DNA of 64,000 nucleotides from Dillenia suffruticosa (Eukaryota; Streptophyta; Magnoliopsida; Dilleniales; Dilleniaceae). Location of the stretch: NCBI GenBank assembly GCA_033439265.1, contig JAVTVX010000017.1:7462001-7526000 (forward strand). Reading direction: 5' to 3'. Numbering within the stretch: the first letter of the stretch is position 1; each line of letters begins with the position of its first letter. Positions 11,518 to 29,100 of this stretch are shown piece after piece. Position numbers and translations under genes: made by a program. The notes beneath the pieces are model-generated. The model ran no database searches, had not been told where the DNA came from, and saw nothing but the letters and a program-made list of their open reading frames with translations.

Positions 11518-12068
11518 TTTTTATTTTTCAACAGTAATTTTTACCGGCGTGCCATGCCACGTCGACAATTATAACCACGTTGAAGCTATGTGAGAAAGTA
11601 TCCTCCATATCATCTGTCCTCTGAGTCAACTTTTGAAGATTGACATGTTAATAATGTGTTATGAATTTTTTTAATTGTTACGTTTTAAAATTTAGAGATT
11701 AATTTATAAATTTGAGATAAAAAGTTAAAAAAAACTTGTCATATAATTTTTTCAGGGATATTTTATTAAATTCTTATTTCTTTAATTTCCAAAAAAAAGA
11801 AAAAAAAAAGTATTCATTAATGGTAGCTTTTTCTGTTTTTGTTTCATGAGAATAGCCGGTACGAGTAAGTCGGTGCTTGGCAAATACGATATGGGCTTGA
11901 CCTTATCATGGCCAACCGACATATCCCAGCGGAAGGACGCTGACGTGGCAAGAATAGACCATAATCCAAAAAGGAAAAAAGAAATGAAAAAACCAGGAAT
12001 CTTTCGTAAAACCATAATCCAAAGATCATTATTTTTCGAAGAAGATTCAACCCGTATCACTCGCCATA

Positions 12069-12134
12069 CACGTGTTCCAGTCCGCGTGACTTCTTTCCAG
12101 CGAAAACCCCAATGTCTCTGACACTATAAATATA
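12069..12134 (+). promoter_or_regulatory. Core promoter of the choline kinase gene
   Basis: A G-box CACGTG lies at 12069-12074 and a TATA box, TATAAATATA, at 12125-12134. Transcription would start at about 12155-12165. The 5' leader probably contains an intron starting near 12334 (GTTAGT) and ending just before the coding exon. The leader intron is inferred, not proven. Confidence 0.6.
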
Positions 12135-12950
12135 AACACGGAGATGGGGAGGGAGACGGCGGAGAGAGATTGTATTCACAAAAGCTGCATAAGCGGGATA
12201 TTTTATTAAACAGTTGAAAGCAAAATTCAAGGGCATTTTTCTTTTTTACTTTTGTCTCGAGAGGATTAACGTGCAGGAAACCTGAATTTCGCCACTGTCA
12301 GGCTCTTGTTCTGTTTCCTCAGTTTGGAGTCTTCGGTTAGTCATGAATCTTTCTTTGACATCTTTTAATTTTATTTCTTCTTTCTAAATTAATGGGGATT
12401 TCTTGTTTCTCCAAATTGTTAACTTCTCTTTTATGGCCTCTCTACGTTTAGTCTGTTTCACTAGGGTCTTCTGAATCTTTAATGGTAATTTTGGATCACT
12501 GTTTGACTGATTTTCTCCTTTTTCTTGGGTGTGATTTAGAACTCAAAGATTTTATCTGGGTCAGTTCTGAAGTCGTAGATTGCTTCTTGTTTAGGTTTTC
12601 TACGCAGAAAGTTTTGTTCTTATATTTCTTTGGAAATGGTTTTAAAATTTTGACATTGAATGTATTTCTTGTAATTTTCAATTTCTACTTGTTTTGGTGG
12701 CTGAATTTGGAAGAATCTTGAAGCCAAGTTCTTTGATTTTTCACCTTTTGAGGTGTACTTGCGTTGGATTGCACCCTAAATTCCTTTTAACTAGAATTTA
12801 TGTAAACTTTGATCTCTCTTTTTCACTTTCTAGTTTCATTTGAATTTTGGGTAAACCCCGAATTGGTGCAAAGATTATAAACTGGAATTTATATCGTTTA
12901 TGTTTCATTTTCTCGAAGGATTAAGGTTTGTTGCATAAAGAGACCATTCA

Positions 12951-14892
12951 ATGGCGGTGAAGACGAATGGATTCACGGAGGGTTCTCTTCCAGAGGAGTT
13001 ATGGAAGATTTTGCTATCATTGGCTTCAAGTTGGGGTGATTTGATTGATTTGAATGCATTGAAAGTGATTCCACTAAATGGAGCTATGACTAATGAGGTT
13101 TATCAGATAAACTGGCCTACACAGAATGGAGATCCTCATAGAACAGTTTTGGTCAGGATGTATGGAGAAGGTGTTGAAGTGTTCTTCAACAGAGATGATG
13201 AGATTAGGACATTTGAGTGGCTGTCCAAACATGGACAAGGGCCTCGTCTTCTGGGGCGGTTCGATGATGGACGTGTTGAGGAATTCATTCATGCTAGGGT
13301 AAGTAAAAGTTTCAAGTTCTAGTGTAGGTGCTTCGTGGAAGAAGATGATATTCTTTAGAGCCCGAGCTGTTGCACTTTGATTGGCCAGATCTATCTGTGC
13401 CATCTCAAACCCTGAAGAATGGATTAATCCTTCGCAAGTTACGAATCATGTTCTTTGTTAGTATTTGGTTCCTGTCTTTGTGCTGAAATGTAACAAACAT
13501 TTATCTGATGATATGCTCTGTACCATAGAGGATAAAGACCTCAAGTGGATTCTTTCTGAATTAATTTGTTGTTTGGTGAAAAGGGTTAAAAAGGGAAAAC
13601 AACATTTATTAACAAGAAAAATGTGGATCAAATGAAAGACCAGGATTCTAAAACTTATTTGTTAGGTTATGATTTAAATGTGTGACTTTAGGAAACAGAT
13701 CAACAATGGGGCTTCCTCGTTTCCTGACCACCATTTCTTTTCACATGTTTTATTATTTACAAGTTGCTTTTATGTTGTCTTCAGAGATTAGCCAACTAAA
13801 TTAGAAACTTTTGCCGCTGTCTTGCTCATTACATCCTTATATATTTTATTGACTGCTCTAATCTAATGTTGATTACTTGTCTCAACCTGTCCATAACATA
13901 CAGACACTATCAGCTGGTGACCTCCGCGACCCTGAGATATCTGCTCTAGTTGCAATGAAGCTGAGGGAATTTCACAGTCTGGATATGCCAGGTCCCAAAA
14001 ATGTAGACCTCTGGAAGAGAATGAGGTACTACTTATAATTGTGCAACAAAACCACAACATGAGAGTGACTGAATTTGAATACCGACCTTACTAATTACCC
14101 TTCATTGTGTACCCAGGAACTGGCTCACTAAGGCAAAGAGTTTGTGCTCATCCAAAGTTGCAAAAGAGTTCTGCTTGGATACTTTGGGGGAGGAAATTAC
14201 TATGCTTGAGGAGTTGTTTAGGAAGGATCAAGAAATTGGTTTTTGTCACAATGACCTTCAATATGGAAATATTATGATAGATGAGGAGACAAAGTCAATC
14301 AGTATAATTGTAATCCCTTTCTTTCTGTTAGATGAAAAATTATTTGAAAGCTCCCTCTTTCGTTTGTTCTCAAGTTTTCTGAATGTGCTCTTCTTGAAAC
14401 TCTCTTCAGGATTACGAGTACTCGAGTTACAATCCCGTAGCTTATGACCTTGCAAATCACTTCTGTGAAATGGCAGCAAATTATCATTCTGAAGCACCTC
14501 ATATTCTAGACTACAATAGATACCCTGGTAAGTAAAAAATTGCATTTAAGTGTTGGACAGTCAATGGTGCTTTGAAGCTTGAATAGTCTTTAACTGATCG
14601 GAGTTTCTCCCATAATACTAACAGATTTAGAGGAACGCCGGCGATTTGTCTGCAATTATCTGAGTCTTTCAGGTTAGTTAATCTTCTTGGTATTTTAGTG
14701 TAAAAAGACCATATCGTGTAGTTTTTGGACAATGAAACTGAAAGCGACGCCTTTTGAAATTAAGGTATCTTAGAGCTTTTTTCTACTCAAAGGGTTGGTA
14801 CTCCCAAAAAGGTTTGTTATTTGTCTACCATTTGGCATCACCCTTTGACTTATAGCATCAGAAAGAACCGTGCAAGTTGATTAACATGAATA

Positions 14893-14977
<85 letters not shown>

Positions 14978-15912
14978 AATTTTTTGACCAAAGTTGGCTT
15001 CTTGCAAGTTTATGTTTGTATAAACCCGAAAAGACGTGGTTATAATCGACCATTTTCTCTTCATTTTTCACTTTATGGATTTTTGAAAAAATAAAAATAA
15101 AAATCTTGATGCATTTTCTCTGCTAAGATGGAGCTTTTGAATCAGAGAGAATCATAAGAGTTGCAAGATATAAACAAATAAATATTTATTCTTTTTTTGA
15201 GCATATTCAAACGTGGGGGAAAAAAAATTCCTGAACGAAAGGAGAAAGGAGAAAGGAGAAAGGAGACGGGATGGTTAAGAGGCCAAAATGCCAAACAGAG
15301 CCAAATGGTTTATTGAAGAAAATTTTGGTAGTTCTGACTTTAGGGGTTGTGGAGAGGGTCCCCTTGGGCCCCCTCCTTGAGATCTGTCTGTGCCGCCCAA
15401 TCTCCATATACGATTAGCGTGCGAGCATGACCCCAATCTGGAATTGATAGCTATTGACCCTTGCACACAAAAAAGACATTGTAAATAATAAAATATTTCC
15501 TATTGACCATTTGCAATTTAACCATTTACCTGTGTGGCACGCCCATTCTTTGTTTTTTGTTCACAATTTTGATCTATATATTAATAATTGAATCTAGGCA
15601 ACAAACCAAGGGAAGAAGAAGTGGAGCAGCTTGTCCAAGATGCGGAGAAGTATAGCCTTGCAAACCATCTTTTTTGGGGTTTGTGGGGTATTATCTCGGT
15701 ATGCATAACATAAATACATATGTACATCAACTTTACATATGGTTTTTGTTACCCTTTTTACTTGAAATAGCGAAGAGAAGATTGCTTAACATAAATTAAT
15801 TCTTCTGTTTCTGCAGGATTATGTGAATGAAATTGACTTTGATTACATGGAATATGCAAGGCAGAGGTTCAAGCAATACTGGTTCACAAAACCCACTCTG
15901 TTGGGTTCATGA
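12951..15912 (+). CDS. Choline kinase, complete, 341 aa
   Basis: It phosphorylates choline with ATP, the first step of the CDP-choline route to phosphatidylcholine, in the cytosol. Seven coding exons: 12951-13298, 13904-14025, 14117-14309, 14410-14527, 14625-14672, 15598-15698 and 15817-15912, all with GT-AG introns and a frame that closes exactly at TGA. The ATG is the first in frame after stops. Length agrees with plant choline kinases (about 350 aa). The kinase catalytic (Brenner) motif H-N-D-x4-N is at residues 201-208 (HNDLQYGN), and the choline/ethanolamine kinase signature [18 protein letters not shown] starts at 222, whose Asp is the metal ligand. Ethanolamine kinase is the alternative, but the N-terminal [14 protein letters not shown] block fits choline kinase better. 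Intron 5 contains a large microsatellite. No damage seen. Confidence 0.95.
14895..14975. repeat. Compound TG / GA microsatellite
   Basis: About 18 TG units are followed by TCGC and about 20 GA units, within choline kinase intron 5 (14673-15597). Confidence 0.95.
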
Positions 15913-16191
15913 GTCGCCAATCACCACAAATAGCTGTCTGCTTTTAGGTTTGGAATGTAAGGATCAGACATTATAATAAAGCATATCAGTTGGCCGGCAC
16001 ATGATGAAATGGAGCTCACTAGATCTCCAGTATAAGTAGCAGATCTTCCACATTATCATATATAGATATTTCTTTTTCTGTCAACCTCTGGGTGGTAGCG
16101 AGTCAATGTCACAACAACTGAAACTATTTTCTGTATTGAATTGTTGGATAATTAAAGATATTTCAGCATAGATTTTATCAGGATTGTGCAA
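15913..16191. other. Shared 3' interval between convergent genes
   Basis: Only 279 bp separate the choline kinase stop (+) from the dehydrogenase stop (-). An AATAAA-type signal for choline kinase occurs at about 15975. Typical plant 3' UTRs would overlap here. Confidence 0.7.
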
Positions 16192-19100
16192 CTATGACGA
16201 GACACCAGATAAGGTACGGAGTTGGTCAATGACTCTATCTATCAAGGAATGAGAACCTTTAGTAGCTGCAAAGGGTAGGTGCTTTGGCGCTTCAGCTCTA
16301 TCGAAATACAATGCACCTGTTGCCAATTTATTCTGGGGCTGTAAAGCCAGCCAGATAATTGTGTCTGCGCCCTGCTCACTGGTTCTTAGCTTTCCCGATA
16401 GCCTGTGGATATTGCAGTGACATTAAAATCAACAGTGTGCTTAAAATTTCATTGAAGAGAAAAAGGGAAAGGGGGAACAGGAGAAGAGTTTCCTACTTCT
16501 CATTAAAACTAGGTAAACTCTTAGAAACTCCAGGTGTCTCAGCCCAACCTGGATGCATGGAGTAAAAACCAATCCCTTTGTTTTTGTACCTTTCTGCCCA
16601 TTTTTCTGTTAAGGCCACCTGCAATGGTAGGATATGTCAAATACAATATGCAAACTCAAATTTAACAACACTTTTTTTTTGTTTTCACCGATCGGTATCA
16701 AGGTTTTTACCTGACTAATTCAATTCGAGAACTATGAGATTTATTAAGTGATTGGCCTCCCAAATCTCATTTTTGTATTCCCAGAGCTTGAACCTAAGAT
16801 CTATAGTTAAGGGAGTATAGCGCCCAACCGCTATATCCATGAGAATTTGGTCAAATTTAACTACACTTCTGCATGATATATCAAATACAACATGCCTATC
16901 AACGATAGTTGGTTTAAGAGGATGGGGTGATAGGTCCCTTAATCAAATGTCGGATTCGAAACTTAGGAATAGAAAAGACTACACTCGGAGAACCGTCCCC
17001 TAAATAGGGTCTCCGGTTCTCCATAGACGCTCAAACCAGATTAGTTGGAATATGGTTTCGCACAGCGGTGGTGGGAACCCAAAAAAAAAAAAAAAAAGAT
17101 TACATGCCCATCCTACCTTGTGCTGTCACCTAAAGGTTACATTTAAGAGTAAGAAGATTGCTCAGCAAACCTTCACCTAAGTAAGCCAAATGATCCTACG
17201 AACAGTGTCTACTGAATATGAACGTTATCAGGGTCTACCATCATTTGTCAAACAGTCAACAAGTGTCCGACACGTAATACTTCCAATTTTTCATACAAGT
17301 TTCAGATATTGGAGTACAATATCCAAACTTGAGAATTAACACCGATCCTTGGGCGGAAAAAAATGGCAAAGGAAAGTAAATGGGAAAAAAGCCAAGCAAA
17401 AGTTGGTTAACTCGATGGTACTAATGGAAATGCATTGATGGCCATAATAAGCCCAGCCCCTGATTAGTGCCAAATAAATAATATTTTCTTTTGGAGAAAT
17501 AGGCAGGATGATTCCTCAAAGCCATCTGGCCCAGAAGATAGCAAATCCCTAGATGAAAATATGAGGTGGCTTCCTTGATGTTTAAAATGTGCTAAAGTAC
17601 CCTATTGTGCTTATTTCCTTTAGCAAAGCGGGGCAACCATTCAAAGGCAAAGGTTCGAATTTCATGGCAGAACTCGTACAGATTAGATGAGGTTTTGCCA
17701 ACCACAAGAGGCAAAGAGAACTTGAATAGCAAAAGTATAATGGAATCGCCACCTCCTAAACAGATGTAAGCACATCAGGGGACCTTGAGATACTTTGAAC
17801 CACAGGGACAGAGAACTTGTCACAGCAAATAATAACAGAACTCAAGGCTGTAACTTGAAAATAGCTGAAAGACTGAAAGCGTGGATAGGTTCTGACAATT
17901 CTCTCTCACTGACTCACTTGCCTTCTCTCTCTGGCTATACGGGAGACATACATTTTCAGGGGCTCTCATCATTATGTTCCATTCTGGACAATCAGTAGCA
18001 ACTAGCTACCTTAGAGCCAGGCAACTTTCAGAGGAATTTGAAATGAATATGAGCTCATGCAGACCCATTTAATACCATAAAAAAGAAGCTTCATCTGCAG
18101 AACTGGGAAGCCGAATGAAAAGTTTGATATAAATTGCTTCATTAAAGTTCAGCAAATGATTTGGAAGTAATGTTGAGCAGCATGATAAACGAGAGACCCA
18201 ACAAATGTCAACCGAGCACTCCACACGAAATAAATCATATATAAGAGAAAAAAATGTGCAAGCTTCAGGTTAAAGACCTAACCTGGATGCGCTTGTTTCT
18301 TGCATACTGTTCTACCCCATTAAAGTTGCTACCACTAAACTGCATTAGAAATTTGATGAAGTACCATAGATCAGAAGTTTTGAGTAAATAAACATCCAAT
18401 TTCCCAATATATGTTACCTCTAAGTCTTCTGTCAACTGAGTTGTGTACATGCCACCTGAGGTTACAGTTATGACTCGAGCATCAGGGGCAGCCTTCTCCA
18501 GAAGTGGCAGCATCAACTCTGTCAAGGCATAAGTTCCCAATACATTTACAGCAAAGTTCAACTCAAACCTGCAAAAACATAAACAGAACAATAGTATTTG
18601 CACTACAGCAGAACCAAAAATGTGGGAAGATATTAATTAGTGAAGCAATTGCCAAGAAACTGTGAAGTGAATGACACAGAAGATGATTGAGAAGAAAGAT
18701 CGCACCCTTCTGAAGTAGTGACCCTGTTATTCTCAAGCAAGCCAGCATTGTTCACCTAAGGCCAGTTAAAATCAGCTGAGTTATGGTATTTATCTATTTG
18801 CACATGCTGCACAAATATGCTAGCATGCACAAAGATATAGACCCAAAATTGTTTTGGATATCTATATAGAAATTGTGGAAGAAGAAAACAAATGTATGAA
18901 AGTAAACATTACTTTCAAGGTAAGAACAATAAGTATCACTTCAATGGCATACTAGACAATAATGAACAGAATGTGACCTCAATATTTGGCTCGACTGAGA
19001 TAAAGAAAATAAGTACATCGAAATATTTCTTTTCCCTTTTCCCTTTCTCCTTCTGTTGGAGCAAAACAGGGGGAAGGGGAGAAGGAAATCTTACCAAAGC

Positions 19101-20571
19101 ATAAATTGGCTGATCCTTTGAAGAAAATTTTGACATGAATGACTTGATCTCTTTGATAGATGATAGATCACACACCTGCATGTTAAAATTGATAAACCAC
19201 ATAAGTTCAGTTCCCAAAAGGAATGCTAGGTCATATTTAAAACAGAGACGATCACTAGCAGTCGTGTGTATAAAAGCAGAGAAATCCGTGACCTCCAGGT
19301 GAACGTTTTGGTTGCCAGTAGCAGAACGGATTTTCGATAAAGCAGCTTCTCCTCTCTCTTTACTACGACAAACCATATATACACTAGCCCCACTGGAATC
19401 GAACAAATTCCACACATTGATGAACAGTGGTTGACTCATTAAACAAAAAAGCAAAAGTTAATGTATTTCAGACCGTGAAGCAAGGCCCTCAGCAGCTGCA
19501 TAACCAATGCCAGAATTTGCACCTGTAACTACACAATTTTTTCCATCAAGTTGCGTTTGCATATCTTCTGGTTTGAAATTTTTTGAGTGTTCTCTGCAGA
19601 AGAATGTGGCTCAGAATTGCTTGGAAATGAAAAGTAATTCCCATATACTTCAAGTTGACCAAGCCAATTTATAGTGCAACTAGGAGTAAGAACCAAGAGC
19701 CAACCATGATGAGTACTTAAACATAAACCATTGTAGGTAAGTGGGGATTGCTATGTTAACTGATTTTCCATTAAATGTCTGGGTAAAAGATAGGACCATG
19801 AACAAGGGGAACTTACTGGGAGACAAACTCAAGCTCCAAAAACCCTTGACCTTAGCTTCTTCCTTTTATGAACAGTTTTCCATGATCCACCAGAATATCG
19901 AATATTTGGGTCGGAAAAAGAGTTACTTGGCAAAGAATGTTTAAAGGGCTACAAAGTCCCATCTTTTCAAGTCATAAAGTTTTGCTTAAGGTTGCTAGTA
20001 GAGATGAATCATGCAACTACAAGAATAAGCATAGGTTGTTCCTCATTCCCAACAATCTTAGGTAATCTCGATCCAAAAGTGAGTCTCAAACTCGTCAGAC
20101 AGGGGATATATGTTTTAGATCCCAAAATTCAGCTAAAAGACATTATAAACAACTGAAGAACCGCGTGGAGAAAGAATTAACATTATGAAGACAGCTGAAA
20201 TTAGGAAAAGTGCTTCGTCAGCAAATTTCAGAACTAGGGCAGATGGCTGAAATTTGTACAACTACTCACAGGAAGCCAAAATCGGTTTGATTGAATGTCC
20301 AGTGAAGTGAGAAACATAAAACAAACAACAAACTATATTGCGCGTTTTAGACCAGAACAATGAGAAAAATCAATTAAGGCATAAGACAACTCCAGCCTCA
20401 TTCATACAGAAGCATTCCTAAAATCAGCAACGGATAAAGAGAATGGAGGAGGTTGGAGAAGAACTACATACAAGAAAGCGGATTTGATGAAATTGAGATA
20501 ACCGTAGACGCCAAAAGCTGTCGTTCTCCATGTCTATCCAAATTAACGACTCATTAGACATTATATTGATA

Positions 20572-20602
<31 letters not shown>

Positions 20603-20623
20603 TAATACCTTGAGAAGAAACAT
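16192..20623 (-). CDS. Short-chain dehydrogenase/reductase, DHRS12-like, complete, 322 aa
   Basis: An NAD(P)-dependent oxidoreductase of the classical SDR fold; the plant substrate is not known to me. Ten coding exons, 5' to 3': 20609-20623, 20472-20533, 19474-19593, 19293-19392, 19095-19175, 18706-18755, 18418-18568, 18283-18339, 16497-16618 and 16192-16402. They sum to 969 nt and close in frame. Motifs: cofactor loop TGANSGIG at residues 49-56, NNAG at 128-131, catalytic Ser in VTSGG near 180, and catalytic YARNK (YxxxK) at 205-209. The N-terminus MFLLKTWRTTAFGVYGYL resembles a hydrophobic membrane-proximal start typical of this subfamily. The first exon is only 15 coding bases. The exon at 18706 ends on a GT donor in GGGTGC, and the one at 19474 uses a weak GTCTGA donor. 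The intron at 16619-18282 holds two SINEs. It lies in tandem with, and downstream of, the phosphatase gene. Confidence 0.92.
16674..16850 (-). mobile_element. SINE, minus orientation, 18-bp target duplication
   Basis: Poly-T at the left is its A-tail. In reverse complement it begins with a box A-like ATATAGCGGTTGGGCGC followed by a box B-like GGTTCAAGCTC, so it is tRNA-derived. The flanking repeat TCAAATTTAACAACACTT / TCAAATTTAACTACACTT lies at 16656-16673 and 16851-16868 with one mismatch. It sits inside a dehydrogenase intron. Confidence 0.88.
16901..17101 (+). mobile_element. SINE, plus orientation, 11-bp target duplication
   Basis: It starts with a box A-like ATAGTTGGTTTAAGAGGATG and has a box B-like GTCGGATTCGAAAC. 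The 3' part, with GATTAGTTGGAATATGGTTTC, ends in a long A-run. The flanking ACATGCCTATC / ACATGCCCATC at 16890-16900 and 17102-17112 has one mismatch. It lies only 32 bp beyond the duplication of the preceding SINE. Confidence 0.85.
20576..20602. repeat. GA microsatellite within a 75-bp intron
   Basis: On the gene strand this is a CT run just after the first donor of the dehydrogenase gene. It makes up about a third of intron 1 (20534-20608). Confidence 0.9.
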
Positions 20624-20830
20624 GATGAGTGGTGAGATGGAAGAGATCCGAACTTGAATTTCAAGTGTTAACATATTAGTGAGAAAGAACTTGGGTAGTA
20701 GACGATAACGTGCAAAGGAGGCGCAGAATTGTGCGTTCACCCTCATCACACGTATCACCACACTCCTGATTTTTCACCTTTATTTTTTTAATCAAATTTA
20801 ATATAATTCTGTACCGATGATGATCTTCTT

Positions 20831-20861
<31 letters not shown>

Positions 20862-21472
20862 AAAAAATACAAAATAAAAATATTATTTAATTAATTAATG
20901 GAGATAAACACCCTAAATTATTTTTTTCTTTATGAATTCCATTTAAAATCAATGAAAAATCAACCTAATGAATCAAGTATTATATCCTTTAATTAAATTT
21001 TATATTCAAAATTTGTGAATAAAAAAATTATATTCAGATCAAATTAATCGAAATATAATTTTAAATACAAATAGATTATTAAAAAAAAAAAAGGTTCCAT
21101 TGAAAATTATAATTAAAACAAACTCAAGGAAGTAATCCTTGCAATGCATTTAGTCCCAACCCCAGCCACATTTTCAACTAAAACATACCATATCTATACA
21201 ACATAAATCAAATAAAGAAGTGCAGAAAAAAATCAAGTGGGATCATGAAAATATTAATCTGCAAATTTTATTGGATCTTTTTTTTTTTATATATTTATCT
21301 CACTTACAAATATATACACACACCACACTGATGTGAGTATTTCTCTCTCAGTTTGACTCTTACATGATCTATTTTCATACACAACATATTTCTAAGAAAA
21401 TCAGGTTAAAAATGAATGAATGAATCCCTAGGGCATGCATAATCACCCCTCAGTGTCATGGGTTTGCTTTAC
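20624..21472. other. Spacer between dehydrogenase start and phosphatase stop
   Basis: It contains the dehydrogenase promoter/5' leader on the minus strand and AT-rich sequence (AAAAT repeats at 20835-20880), then the phosphatase 3' UTR. No other gene was recognised. Confidence 0.5.
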
Positions 21473-28730
<7,258 letters not shown>

Positions 28731-29100
28731 GGGTGTTGCTATAAAATTTGAAATCTAAAACTACAAAGAGCAACAAAATTCAGGTTTTTCCGCTCGAAAG
28801 ATTAAAGAAATTTTTTTGGGTTTCTCTTTCATAAATTTTTGAAGGTTGAGAGAGCATGACTGAACATAACCAACGACCTTCGGTTTTTTAAATAACACTT
28901 CTGGCTCTTGCCGTTGAGTTCGAAGAAAGAGAGAACAAGTCATTTTTTTAATTAAAAGCTTTAACACCAGCGGTGGTGCCATTATGTGCGACTTGTGTGT
29001 GAGAATGGGTTGAACCCAACCCGTGGTCGGTGAAATTGGGCCCGTGGGCCCACAGCGGATGATTCTAATATTAAATAATAATAATAACACTTCGGGTTAA
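28731..29100 (-). promoter_or_regulatory. 5' leader and promoter region of the phosphatase gene
   Basis: The interval immediately upstream of the phosphatase ATG on the minus strand. No clear TATA box was picked out. Open frames here do not resemble proteins. Confidence 0.35.

Larger units (their letters stand above)
9458..11753. mobile_element. Probable second Mutator-like element carrying an NTPCR gene fragment
   Basis: The right arm (about 11530-11753), read in reverse complement, matches the terminal repeat of the element at 38716-41292. It begins GAAAAAATTATATGAC, shares a TATCNCAA...TAAATTAAT...TAAATTTTA stretch, shares ACAGATGATATGG exactly, and then has ACGTGGCAT. The left end is less certain: 9458 starts GAGAAAATTATATG, the right kind of end, but it passes quickly into CT-rich DNA with A-tracts (9490-9720) like the inner arm of the other element. 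No target duplication was confirmed. Between the arms lie a diverged internal duplication and the phosphatase pseudogene. No transposase is seen, so it would be non-autonomous. Confidence 0.5.

Noticed and set aside
17600-17700. Possible tRNA-like sequence with GGTTCGAATTTC
   Set aside because: Only the B-box-like phrase fits; no cloverleaf partner arms were found around it.
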